Counted from the first letter of the stretch, positions 9,487 through 18,047 are shown. The stretch: 44,331 nucleotides of DNA from Chryseobacterium sp. S0630 (GCF_024158915.1 NZ_JAMZGF010000045.1:1-44331), one strand, 5' to 3'. Notes: a model not told the origin generated them from the sequence alone. Numbers and translations are program-made.

Positions 9487-11832
9487 TTAATTTTTAATGA
9501 CCTTAAATGTTTCCCACAAATCATTCGTATGAACACGCACAAGATAAATCCCTTGAGGATAAGAAGTTAAATCAATTGTGTTTTTACCTTCGGGTAATTT
9601 TTCTTTTCTCATAATAATCTTTCCGGCAAGGTCGTAGACAAACAGTTCTTCAATTGATTTTTTTGTTTTTATCTGTATCTGACCTTTTGTAGGATTGGGA
9701 AATAGTACAGTTTTACTCTCACCCTGGCTGTCAATTTCTTTTTCCATCTTTTTATTGATATGATCATTTGAAATTCCTGCACCACATTCTGGCAAAACAG
9801 CTCTCTGAAGGATTAATCTTAATAATAAATCATTCAGTTTTTCAACTTCATAAGAATCTATGGTAGGTTTGATATGGCTGTTTCCTATTCCGCTGTCATC
9901 TGTAAGGAAGGTATAGGTACCATTTGTAAGTAAAGCAAATGTCCGCATCAGATATTCCGTTTGTTTATCAGTATCACTTGCTGCCAGTGGAATAATGGTA
10001 ATTCCTTTCTTTGCAGCAGTCTTAATTGTACTATATAAATCCTTTATATTCTGCTCTGAATGGTGTGGTGGTGCATCCAGAATTAAAAACATTATTTTGG
10101 TTGAATTTCCATCACTCCACTTCAGTTCATCAACGGAAACCTTCAATGCTTCTACAACCGCTTCAGGTGTATCTCCGCCACCTCCAGCTTTCTGTTTTTT
10201 AATGAATCCAACAAGATCTTCCGCGTTATCTGAAAAGTCAAATTTCCGGGTCACATATTCATCTCCCTGATCTCTGTAAAAAACTGATCCATATCTTACG
10301 GTTGTATTTTTAAGCTGTCCTTCTATTTTTTTCAACACATCCAGAAGTTCAGACTGAAGATAAGAAATTTCATCACCCATAGAACCTGTAGCATCCACTA
10401 CGAAAGCAAGATCCAAAATACGTTTCTGCTGGCAAGGCTGATCCAGAATGATGAGGTTCTGTCCATTTTTAAAAGTTCTGAGATTACTGCTGATTACCTG
10501 TCCGGTGTGATCCGACAAATAATATTTCTCTGAATCTGATTTTTCATCTGTCAGTGGTGATATCCATAATTCTACATTACCCAGATTATCTGAAACGGCT
10601 TCCCATATAATGTTTTTCTTATCATCCAATAGTTTTACCTTTTCCCCTATTACCGGTTTTCTGTCTTTATTGGCCAACTGAACTGAAACCCTTTTATCAG
10701 GGAAGAACTTCCACGTATTTTTATACTGATCCAGAGTAGGAACTGCAATATCTTTCCAATAATCCCACTTAGAAAAATCGTTAACTTCTCCAGCTGTCAA
10801 CTGACCTGCTTTAGGAAGTACTTTTTCAGGCTCTTCAGGTTCTTTTAGTATTTCCTCTTTACTTTCTGAAGAAACTTTTTTAAGTTTTTCTATTTCATCT
10901 TTAGATAATCCATTCGTGGTGACTACAACAACTCCGTTATTAGCTTTGCTTCCATACAGGGCAGTAGCTTCAAGCCCTTTCAGTACTTTTAGTTCTTTTA
11001 TTTTTTTAGGATCCAGAGTATTTAAAAATCCAGATTCTCTGCCTAATACAATTCCATCAACAATATATAAAGGATTCGTAGAATGGCCATCTATACTTTT
11101 TGCTCCTCTGATTGATATTTCATCACGTTTTTTAATTCCAGTGGTTACTTCTATTCCGGCAACACTTCCTGCCAATGAAGATATTGCAACCGGAGCATGT
11201 ACAGAAGTTTTGTCTGTGGAAGCAATCATCACAGTGGAAGCAGATGAAACAGTCTTACTTTTAACTGTTTTTGAATATCCCATAACGACCACTTCTTCAA
11301 TACTCTTAACAGCATTGGTATCTTTGCGTTGCCCTGAATAGATATAATCTACTTTTCTATCACTATATAAAGTATCATTTTTCTCTTTTTCTGAAAACAA
11401 GGGATTGGGTAATGTTTTCTGAGGAAATCCCACAGGATATTGAGTATGAGTTGGCAGTGTATTAATTGCCAGTTTTTCTACAGGCTTAACAATACTTTTC
11501 TCTTTCTGGATATTCTGTTTTGTAAGGCTGTCTATTTTTGCAATATCAACTTTATTACCAGGAACGGTTGACATTTTATTTTCTGTTATTACAGGCTGTA
11601 AAGGTTCTGCAACCTCTTTTTTATTCATAAAGTAAAAAGCCCCTAAACCAATCATCAAACTTGCGGCAATACCATACGGCAGCCAAAGAGGAATGGTTCT
11701 CTTTTTCTCTTCTTTTTTATCTAGTTTCTCTTCAATCTTTTCCCATACTTTTTCAAAACCAGGAAAAACTGTTGGCTCTTCTGAAAGCTTGGAAGCTTCA
11801 TTGAATTGTTGATCTATATGATTATTTTCCAT
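9487..11832 (-). CDS. Anti-sigma-like membrane protein with plug, vWA and T9SS sorting domains
   Basis: A 781-residue chimera. Residues 1-48 are acidic/charged, with a short helical stretch like the cytoplasmic part of Bacteroidota anti-sigma factors. Residues 49-69 are a single membrane helix. A low-complexity linker leads to a TonB-plug-like domain at about 177-307 (SIEEVVVMGYS, EISIRGAKS, LYIVDGIVLG, ALYGSKANNGVVVV). A vWA domain follows at about 473-670 with a MIDAS-like DATGSMG (480-486). Residues 707-781 form a T9SS type A sorting domain (FPNPTKGQIQIK, then VYDLAGKII, YPQGIYLVRV). It lies 12 bases downstream of the ECF sigma gene, so it is the likely anti-sigma. A T9SS sorting domain on an inner-membrane protein is topologically puzzling: either residues 49-69 act as a late signal peptide or the protein is processed. 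The plug matches the one in the A2M-like protein of the same locus. Confidence 0.82.
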   Translation of the reverse strand: MENNHIDQQFNEASKLSEEPTVFPGFEKVWEKIEEKLDKKEEKKRTIPLWLPYGIAASLMIGLGAFYFMNKKEVAEPLQPVITENKMSTVPGNKVDIAKIDSLTKQNIQKEKSIVKPVEKLAINTLPTHTQYPVGFPQKTLPNPLFSEKEKNDTLYSDRKVDYIYSGQRKDTNAVKSIEEVVVMGYSKTVKSKTVSSASTVMIASTDKTSVHAPVAISSLAGSVAGIEVTTGIKKRDEISIRGAKSIDGHSTNPLYIVDGIVLGRESGFLNTLDPKKIKELKVLKGLEATALYGSKANNGVVVVTTNGLSKDEIEKLKKVSSESKEEILKEPEEPEKVLPKAGQLTAGEVNDFSKWDYWKDIAVPTLDQYKNTWKFFPDKRVSVQLANKDRKPVIGEKVKLLDDKKNIIWEAVSDNLGNVELWISPLTDEKSDSEKYYLSDHTGQVISSNLRTFKNGQNLIILDQPCQQKRILDLAFVVDATGSMGDEISYLQSELLDVLKKIEGQLKNTTVRYGSVFYRDQGDEYVTRKFDFSDNAEDLVGFIKKQKAGGGGDTPEAVVEALKVSVDELKWSDGNSTKIMFLILDAPPHHSEQNIKDLYSTIKTAAKKGITIIPLAASDTDKQTEYLMRTFALLTNGTYTFLTDDSGIGNSHIKPTIDSYEVEKLNDLLLRLILQRAVLPECGAGISNDHINKKMEKEIDSQGESKTVLFPNPTKGQIQIKTKKSIEELFVYDLAGKIIMRKEKLPEGKNTIDLTSYPQGIYLVRVHTNDLWETFKVIKN

Positions 11833-11844
11833 TGTTGTAAAAGT

Positions 11845-12363
11845 TTAAATATTTTGATTCACGAGAAGTTCCTGCAATTTCTTTCTTGCAAAATTGAGCT
11901 GGGATTTTGATGTTCCCTCGCTGATAGAAAGCATGGTTGCTATTTCTTTATGAGGATATCCTTCAATAGCAAAAAGATTAAAGATCGCTCTGCAGCCTTC
12001 CGGGAGAAAATTCAATAAGCTCAGAATATCTTTTTCCAGAGAAAGGTTTTCTGTAGTTCCTTCAGAATGATCCATAAAGTTTTCTTCCAGGGAAATAAAC
12101 AGTCCTTTGTTGGATCTTAATTTCTGAAGGCATTCGTTCACTGCAATTCTTCTTGCCCATGCTTCAAAGGTATCAGCATTCTGAAGCTGGGTAATTTTCG
12201 TGAAAATTTTGTAGAATGTATCGGCTAATACTTCTTCTATATCTTCGTCGTTTTTCAAATAGCGTCTGCAGACTGAGTATAGCCTGCCCGCCATTTTCTC
12301 GTAAACTTTCCGCTGGGCATTGCGGTCGCTACGCTGACATTCTAATAATAATTCTTGTTCCAT
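11845..12363 (-). CDS. ECF-type RNA polymerase sigma factor
   Basis: A 172-residue sigma-70 family protein with the two-domain extracytoplasmic-function layout. Region 2 spans about 10-75 (YSVCRRYLKNDEDIEEVLAD, then TFYKIFTKI). Region 4 spans about 115-168 with the helix-turn-helix HKEIATMLSISEGTSKSQL. There is no region 1.1 or 3, as is usual for ECF sigmas. It is the first gene of the leftward locus, 12 bases ahead of a membrane protein with an anti-sigma-like N terminus. It therefore probably directs transcription of the locus in response to an envelope signal, possibly including its own promoter. The regulon is not deducible from sequence. The ATG start is supported by alignment of region 2 to the protein's start. 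Confidence 0.93.
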   Translation of the reverse strand: MEQELLLECQRSDRNAQRKVYEKMAGRLYSVCRRYLKNDEDIEEVLADTFYKIFTKITQLQNADTFEAWARRIAVNECLQKLRSNKGLFISLEENFMDHSEGTTENLSLEKDILSLLNFLPEGCRAIFNLFAIEGYPHKEIATMLSISEGTSKSQLNFARKKLQELLVNQNI

Positions 12364-12502
12364 AGTCAGGAGTTATACTATTATAGATGCGGAAACTTTT
12401 GAAAGGGTTGGAAACATGATCAACTTTTTTTGAATAAAAAGGCAAATCTGTAAATTGGTTTTACCTTTTTACGATTTTATCTTTTAATAATTTTTTTCAT
12501 TT

Positions 12503-12530
12503 CAAATTTAACTTTTCCATCTGTAACAAA
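12503..12530 (-). promoter_or_regulatory. Candidate promoter for the sigma-factor locus
   Basis: On the minus strand TAAATTTG (plus 12503-12510) matches the Bacteroidota -7 element TAnnTTTG, with TTTG (plus 12527-12530) 16 bases upstream as a possible -33 element. The resulting 5' leader to the sigma ATG would be about 140 bases. The spacing is slightly short, so this is tentative. Confidence 0.3.
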
Positions 12531-12575
12531 TCTCTATTATCAACGACTATTAATACAAATAATCTTTTTATAGTA

Positions 12576-13778
12576 ATGAAAAATGCCAAAATTGCATCAT
12601 TACTTTTTGTTTTGTCTGCAGGAAGTATGATGTTTGCCCAAGATGACTTAATCAATAAGTTAAAAAACAACCAATCACAAAATGCTAATTTTCAGTTCAC
12701 AACGTTAAAAGACGTTGGTGCGACATCTGTAAAGAACCAGGGTTCATCAGGAACTTGCTGGAGCTACTCCGGAAACTCTTTCCTTGAATCTGAAATGCAG
12801 AGAATGGGCAAAAAACCTGTAGATCTTGCTGAAATTTTTACGGCGAGAAATTCTTACCACGATAAAGCAAAATTATACGTTTTGAATAATGGTGCTATCA
12901 GCTGGGGAGATGGAGGAGAACTTCACGACGTAATCAATATGTATAAGAAGTATGGAGCAGTTCCTCAGGATGTTTACACAGGATTAAAAGCCGGACAGAC
13001 TACGAATAACTTCAAGGAAATGCAAGGGAAACTGAAGCCGGTTCTTGACAGCCTTGTTCAGGCTTCTTCAAAAGGAAAACTGACAGATAACTGGATGGAT
13101 TCTGTAGATGCTATTCTTGATGAATATTTAGGAAAAGTACCTGCTAACTTTACGTATGAAGGGAAAAATTACACTCCAAAAACATTTGCTAAAGAAGTAG
13201 TAGGAATTAATCCTGAAGATTATGTAGAATTATCTTCTTATAAAGATTATGCTTATTATGAGAAATTTGTAGTTCCAATTCCTGATAACTGGAGCCACGA
13301 TTCTGACTGGAATGTTCCGATGAAAGACCTTACTGCAATCATTGACAATGCTGTAACTAAAGGATATTCTGTAGGTTGGGCAACGGATGTTTCTGAGCCT
13401 TATTTCTCTTACAAAAACGGTGTAGCCTACGTTCCGGACATGGATCTTGATCAAATTACTGCAGAAAACAAACAAACTTTGTTTACAGAGCCTAAAAAAG
13501 ATAAGACCATCAGTGAAGACATGCGTCAGAAAGCACTTAACAATCTTTCTACAACGGATGACCACGGTATGCATATTGTAGGTTTGGCAAAAGACCAGAC
13601 AGGTAAAGAATATTATATGGTGAAAAACTCATGGGGTGTAACCAATGATTTCGCCGGATATCTTTACGTAACAAGACCTTATGTTGAATATAAATCAACA
13701 GCAATCCTTGTTCACAAAAATGCAATCCCGAAAAGCATCTTAAAACAATTGAAACCAACTAAGAATATTGGTTTATAA
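12576..13778 (+). CDS. Exported C1-family cysteine peptidase (aminopeptidase C/bleomycin hydrolase-like)
   Basis: A 400-residue protein with a Sec signal peptide (residues 1-21, ending MMFAQ). The catalytic residues of the papain clan are all visible: Gln55 and Cys61 in VKNQGSSGTCWSY, His333 in DDHGMHIVG and Asn351 in KNSWG. The spacing between Cys and His is long, with large insertions, as in the PepC/bleomycin hydrolase branch. Cytoplasmic PepC removes N-terminal residues from peptides. The signal peptide here points to action in the periplasm or outside the cell, probably in nutrient peptide processing. The gene is divergent from the sigma factor, stands alone and is followed by a strong terminator. 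Confidence 0.9.
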   Translation: MKNAKIASLLFVLSAGSMMFAQDDLINKLKNNQSQNANFQFTTLKDVGATSVKNQGSSGTCWSYSGNSFLESEMQRMGKKPVDLAEIFTARNSYHDKAKLYVLNNGAISWGDGGELHDVINMYKKYGAVPQDVYTGLKAGQTTNNFKEMQGKLKPVLDSLVQASSKGKLTDNWMDSVDAILDEYLGKVPANFTYEGKNYTPKTFAKEVVGINPEDYVELSSYKDYAYYEKFVVPIPDNWSHDSDWNVPMKDLTAIIDNAVTKGYSVGWATDVSEPYFSYKNGVAYVPDMDLDQITAENKQTLFTEPKKDKTISEDMRQKALNNLSTTDDHGMHIVGLAKDQTGKEYYMVKNSWGVTNDFAGYLYVTRPYVEYKSTAILVHKNAIPKSILKQLKPTKNIGL

Positions 13779-13835
13779 GATAAAGAAATCATTTCTGCCA
13801 TTTTAAAAGGCAGTTTTAGATATTTAAATCTGTTA

Positions 13836-13875
13836 AAACCCGCTTCTGGAAATTCCAGAAGCGGGTTTGTTTTTA
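13836..13875 (+). terminator. Terminator of the C1 peptidase gene
   Basis: AAACCCGCTTCTGGAA (13836-13851) and its complement (13853-13868) form a long GC-containing hairpin with almost no loop, followed by GTTTTT. It lies 58 bases after the peptidase stop codon. Confidence 0.85.
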
Positions 13876-13951
13876 GAATATGTTATTTTTCATTCAGTTG
13901 AATATAATAATCAACTATATTCCATAGCAATTATCTTAGAAAGAGATAGCG

Positions 13952-15068
13952 CTAATCTTTTCTATATACTCTGTTTCTGTAATTTATAACGGGTTTTTCA
14001 ATATACTTATAAGAGATTCCAGCTGCTATAAAAGAAAAGAGAAAGAAAAGTATAAATTTTATTACATCAGGAATAAAACTGAAGTAAGGTAATTCCAGGA
14101 ACTTGAAAACCAGCCAGTGCAGCAGATATAAAGAATATGAAATTTTACTAATATACCGGATGATCGTTAAAAACAAACTACTGGAACATTTAACTTCCTT
14201 AAAAAACGGAAAAACAGAAGCCAGTGCTAATCCTAAAACAGAATAATAAACTGTATTAAAATAATAAAGATCTGAATAATTATTTCTAAAAATAAGATAC
14301 TGGTTAAATATCAATACTCCCATTCCCATCCCCAAGAGAGCATATCTCCTGGCAAAAATTTTCTCATGATAAAAATGAAAAGTAATAGCTGCTAGAATCC
14401 CAAAAGCAATGGCATCCAAACGGAAAAAAGCTAGTTTTCTAACTCCTTCATAAAAGGTAAAATCATAATAACTGAAAGCAATGATCCGCATTAAAAGAAA
14501 ATAAAACAGGAATATCAAAACTCCAATACTCAATATTCTTTTAGCAGAGAAGTTCTGATTTGTCTTTTTCATTAAAAATAATGTAAGTGGAAACAAGACA
14601 TAAAACCATTCCTCAATACCTAAACTCCAAGAAATCCCAAAGAAAGTTGGCTGTATGTGAAAGAAGTTCTGAATAAACAGAAAATACTTCCACAACGCCA
14701 CATCTGCATTTTCAATTGAATCAAAGTATTTATTACCTACCCAATAAATCATAAGCATTATAAAATACAGTGGCAAAGTACGAAGCCATCTTCTGATAAT
14801 AAAAATTTTTAAGTGTTCCCACACATGTTCACTGTCAAAAACCTCTATCAATAATTGACCTATAAGGACTCCGCTTAAAAAATAAAAAACATCTCTACTC
14901 CCAGAAAACCACTTAAGAAAGCAATAAAAAAGGAATATTCACCCGCATAAACATAACCAAGTACATGACCTGCCATGACCAATATAATAGCTAGGGAACG
15001 AATAACATCAAAACCAAAGACTCTCTTTTCCAAAACAGTTCAATATCAATTGCTTCAGTGATATTCAT
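13952..15068 (-). pseudogene. Acyltransferase 3 family membrane protein, frameshifted
   Basis: The intact reading frame covers only 13952-14851 (299 residues from a TTG) and contains IIRRWLRTLPLYF, ISWSLGIEEWFYVLFP and several membrane helices of the O-acyltransferase 3 (OafA/NodX) family. The missing N terminus is present upstream in another frame: RVFGFDVIRSLAIILVMAGH, then GVEMFFI. It rejoins the main frame at LSGVLIG after a run of six A residues at 14877-14882 (net -1 or +2). A second shift near the four-base T-run at 15026-15029 would join an ATG at 15068 (MNITEAIDIELF) to KRVFGFD; alternatively translation starts at a TTG just inside. Such enzymes acylate surface sugars. Both breaks sit in homopolymers, so sequencing error and genuine decay are both possible. 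Confidence 0.8.
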
Positions 15069-15422
15069 TATTTGTCACTTAACAAACATCACAGGTATGC
15101 AATCATTTATGCATCGATAAAAATATTGAAATTAAACTTTAACAAATTTCTCAATATAATTTATAAATTGATCTAAAAATAGAAATTATATGAAATTTTT
15201 ATTGAATTTTAATAAAGTGGCTGATTCATGGATTGGCAAAAAAATGATTGACTTCCAGAAATCTGAAAGTCAATCATTTAATAAATAGGTGAAAATTAAA
15301 TATAAAATAAAGTGAATTATGCTGATTTAATACCAGATTGAATCGTCAATTCCTCTTCGCAAGTGAATAAATTATGCTGTTAAAAAACCACTGCAAAACG
15401 AATTCACAATTCATTATTGATA
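15069..15422. other. 354-base non-coding interval
   Basis: AT-rich spacer between the broken acyltransferase gene and the old yellow enzyme gene. The only structure I can support is the reductase terminator at 15238-15279. I see no further coding sequence, repeat or RNA gene. Confidence 0.6.
15238..15279 (-). terminator. Terminator of the old yellow enzyme gene
   Basis: AAATGATTGACTT (15242-15254) pairs with AAGTCAATCATTT (15267-15279), with a small inner CAG/CTG stem in the loop. On the minus strand it runs into seven T residues. It lies about 145 bases past the reductase stop codon. Confidence 0.75.
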
Positions 15423-16484
15423 TTAAAATAAAACGCCCATACTTTCTGCTGAAAAGTCCAGAAGAGCTTCTGTATTACCGTCTTTGATCTTTTGTACCCA
15501 CTGGTGATCCTGTAAGATAGCTCTTCCTACAGCCACAAGATCAAACTCTTCATTGTCAAGTCTTCTGATCAATTCTGTAAGGTCTCTTTTTTCTGTTCCC
15601 TGCCCTGCAAAAGCATTCAGGAAATCTCCGTTCAAGCCTACAGAACCTACTGTAATAGTTGGTTGTCCGGTAATTTTTTTAGCCCATCCTGCAAAGTTTA
15701 AATCAGAACCTTCAAATTCCGGCTCCCAGAAACGACGCTGTGAACAATGGAAAATATCTACTCCAGCTTCTTTTAATGGTAATAACCAGTCTTCCATTTC
15801 GTTTGGAGTGAATGCCAGTCTGGTTTTATAATCCTGCTGTTTCCACTGTGAAAGACGGATAATAATCGTGAAATCCTCTCCTACTGCTGCTCTGATCGCT
15901 TTTACTACTTCTACTGCAAATCGGCTTCTTTCTTTTAATGTTTTACCGCCATATTCGTCAGTTCTTGTATTGGTAACTTCCCAGAAAAACTGGTCGATAA
16001 GATATCCATGCGCTCCATGGATTTCAATACAGTCGAAACCAAGATCTTTCGCAGATTTTGCAGATGCCGCAAACTGAGCAATCGTATCCTGAATATCTTC
16101 AATCGTCATTGTTGAAGCCTTTTCCATTGGAACCAATGGATAGTCTTCTGACATTCTTGTATCTCCAACATGCCAGATCTGAGGTCCCATTTTACCTCCA
16201 TTCTGATGTACAGTATCAATAACGTTTTTCCATCCGTTTAAAGCTTCTGTTCCATAAAAATCAGGAATATTCTGCATATTTTTTGATCCCGGTCTGTTGA
16301 TCACAGTTCCTTCAGAAAGAATCAATCCTACTTCTGAAGCAGCTCTTCTTCCATAATAATCTGCAATGTTCTGTGTAGGAACTCCATTATCAGATTGTGC
16401 TCTGGTCATTGGAGCCATTACAATTCTATTTTTAAGCTGTAAATTCTTGTATTGAAACGGTTTAAATAATGATGATGTGCTCAT
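15423..16484 (-). CDS. Old yellow enzyme family flavin oxidoreductase (alkene reductase)
   Basis: A 353-residue FMN-dependent TIM-barrel enzyme of the OYE/NemA family. The N terminus has RIVMAPMTRAQS and YYGRRAASEVGLILSEGT. The active-site His pair is in EIHGAHGYLIDQFF, followed by NTRTDEYGG, and the FMN phosphate-binding end is FDLVAVGRAILQDHQW. Family members reduce activated C=C bonds of enals, maleimides, quinones and nitro compounds with NAD(P)H, a detoxification role. The loop HVGDTRMSEDYP departs from the more usual HVGRxSH, so the substrate range may differ. It is divergent from an HxlR regulator, with repeated GTAAC sites in the shared upstream region, which suggests induction by electrophiles. 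Confidence 0.93.
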   Translation of the reverse strand: MSTSSLFKPFQYKNLQLKNRIVMAPMTRAQSDNGVPTQNIADYYGRRAASEVGLILSEGTVINRPGSKNMQNIPDFYGTEALNGWKNVIDTVHQNGGKMGPQIWHVGDTRMSEDYPLVPMEKASTMTIEDIQDTIAQFAASAKSAKDLGFDCIEIHGAHGYLIDQFFWEVTNTRTDEYGGKTLKERSRFAVEVVKAIRAAVGEDFTIIIRLSQWKQQDYKTRLAFTPNEMEDWLLPLKEAGVDIFHCSQRRFWEPEFEGSDLNFAGWAKKITGQPTITVGSVGLNGDFLNAFAGQGTEKRDLTELIRRLDNEEFDLVAVGRAILQDHQWVQKIKDGNTEALLDFSAESMGVLF

Positions 16485-16507
16485 ATTTAAATTTATATTT
16501 TATAATT

Positions 16508-16604
16508 GTTACACAAAGTAACTAATAATAGTTCGTTTTTGTATCTTTTATTAAAAAAATAGTGGTAACTTCGCAGTAACTTACATTAGTAACATCAAAG
16601 TAAC
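16508..16604. promoter_or_regulatory. GTAAC-repeat operator region between the OYE and HxlR genes
   Basis: GTTAC (16508-16512) and GTAAC (16518-16522) form an inverted repeat with a 5-base spacer, 24 bases from the reductase ATG. Four more GTAAC copies start at 16565, 16576, 16589 and 16600, spaced 11, 13 and 11 bases, close to one helical turn. The second also reads as GTAACTTAC, a short palindrome. TTACTTTG on the minus strand overlaps the inverted repeat and resembles a -7 element. These are probably binding sites for the adjacent HxlR protein. Confidence 0.55.
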
Positions 16605-16651
16605 GTATGAAATTTATGTTCCTTACTGTTATTTAAAATAAATTTCTCCTT

Positions 16652-17041
16652 ATGAAAAAGAATGAATTGATGCAATACAGCTGTCCTTTGGGCAAAGCAA
16701 TGGCCGCTTTAGGAAGCAAATGGAAGCCTATTATTGTTCTTGTTATTAAAGACAGGAAATTACGTTTTGGTGAACTGGCAGTGCGTATTAATGTCATTTC
16801 CAGAAAGGTCCTGACTGATCAGCTGAGAGAGATGGAAACTGATGGACTGGTGATCCGTGAAGAGTTTAAAGAACTGCCTCCAAGAGTAGAATATTCTCTT
16901 ACAGAAAAGGGATTGGCTTTGTTGCCTATTTTGTACCAATTAGAAGAATGGGAAACGAAATATCATGTGTATGATCCTGAGAAGGAGAAGGATTGTAAAA
17001 TGATTATGGAAAGTAAGAAAATACAAAAGACCCCTTTTTAA
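16652..17041 (+). CDS. HxlR-family winged-helix transcriptional regulator
   Basis: A 129-residue DNA-binding protein spanning one HxlR domain (about 8-105). It starts YSCPLGKAMAALGSKWKP, followed by the helix-turn-helix FGELAVRINVISRKVLTDQL and the wing LPPRVEYSLTEKG. The cysteine in SCPLG occupies the N-terminal position used by redox- and electrophile-sensing family members such as YodB and HypR. A second Cys lies near the C terminus. Its position divergent to an old yellow enzyme gene, with GTAAC repeats between, suggests it controls that gene and itself in response to reactive electrophiles. That role is inferred. Confidence 0.92.
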   Translation: MKKNELMQYSCPLGKAMAALGSKWKPIIVLVIKDRKLRFGELAVRINVISRKVLTDQLREMETDGLVIREEFKELPPRVEYSLTEKGLALLPILYQLEEWETKYHVYDPEKEKDCKMIMESKKIQKTPF

Positions 17042-17049
17042 TAGACTTT

Positions 17050-17832
17050 TTATTGTATAGTTCTCGCAACAACGGAAATTAAGTTTCCAGAACTATCAAA
17101 CGTTTCATCTAATTGGATAAATGTCAAATTTAAATTTATTAAATCTGAATATTTGAGTATAATATAATTCCCTTTTATATCCTTATATGAACCTCTTGAA
17201 TCTGAAATAAGTTTTCTTTGCGCGTTTGTTAAAATGAGTAAATCTAAACCACCATCTTTAGCTAATTGATAATCAGCAAGAACTCCTTTGTAAATAAATG
17301 TTTGATCATTAACATTTACTAATGCATCGATATGAGTGAAATCAACATCCTCTACAGTATCATTTTGTAAAATATGAGAGTTTTTTTCAAAATTTAATAA
17401 TCTTGCAGTAATAATATAATGCCAAATATTTTTGTATTTCAAAATATCATAGCTTGTATCTAAGGATTCTGATAAAACATACTTTTTTAATCCATTACCA
17501 ATTAAATACCCAATAGTATTAATCAAAATTTGATAAATTATAATAGCAATTTTATTTTTCTCAATTGTTTCAATTGCTAATTTTATTACATCATCATTAG
17601 AAGATACTAAACCTAAAAGAATATCAAACTTGAAATCGTAATTAAAAAGATATATTATAGGATAGGATAACAAATAAAGAATTAGGCTTGGAAAAAGAGT
17701 ATTTATCAATAAATTATAAAAATCACTTGTGGTATATTGATTAGAAAATTCTCCAGAGTAAAATCCTTTGGCAAATGAGATTCCAGGAAGAATAAGAATC
17801 AAAAGAACAATTCCACTTAATGCAATATCCAC
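17050..17832 (-). CDS. Unknown membrane protein
   Basis: 260 residues, translated from GTG (MDIALSG); the start overlaps the TAG stop of the preceding small gene by one base, which supports coupled translation. Three hydrophobic segments lie at about 5-24, 42-64 and 92-114. The rest (about 130-260) is a soluble domain with VDFTHIDALVNVNDQTFIYK and a YIILKYSDLINLNLTFIQL stretch, which looks like a small beta-rich domain. It vaguely recalls the DUF6338 type of membrane protein, but I cannot confirm that. The pair is noticeably more AT-rich than neighbouring genes, a sign of possible recent acquisition. Function unknown. Confidence 0.72.
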   Translation of the reverse strand: MDIALSGIVLLILILPGISFAKGFYSGEFSNQYTTSDFYNLLINTLFPSLILYLLSYPIIYLFNYDFKFDILLGLVSSNDDVIKLAIETIEKNKIAIIIYQILINTIGYLIGNGLKKYVLSESLDTSYDILKYKNIWHYIITARLLNFEKNSHILQNDTVEDVDFTHIDALVNVNDQTFIYKGVLADYQLAKDGGLDLLILTNAQRKLISDSRGSYKDIKGNYIILKYSDLINLNLTFIQLDETFDSSGNLISVVARTIQ

Positions 17833-18047
17833 TATTTCGAAGTTTCTAATTCTTCCTTTGTAATCGGTTGCTCTAAATTGATCTTTTCAGATATTCCATC
17901 TTTAGCCGCAGCCCTAATAGCAGAAATAATATTAGTAGAATCTGATTTACTATGAAGTAATATCCTCCCAAGAGCACTGCTAACAGCAACTCTTCCTGTA
18001 GACAAATCTCTTCTACCTAATAAAGATTTTTTAATATTACTTTTCAT
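17832..18047 (-). CDS. Small unknown protein
   Basis: 71 residues, rich in Ser and charged residues, with no membrane helix or signal peptide; contains LLGRRDLSTGRVAVSSALGR near the N terminus. It is translationally coupled to the following membrane protein gene (TAG/GTG overlap at 17832) and shares its AT-rich composition. It is probably its functional partner. I do not recognise a family. Confidence 0.6.
   Translation of the reverse strand: MKSNIKKSLLGRRDLSTGRVAVSSALGRILLHSKSDSTNIISAIRAAAKDGISEKINLEQPITKEELETSK

Noticed and set aside
12364..12575. Promoter for the C1 peptidase gene
   Set aside because: Several near matches to TAnnTTTG exist in this AT-rich spacer but none has a convincing partner element, so no site is called on the plus strand.
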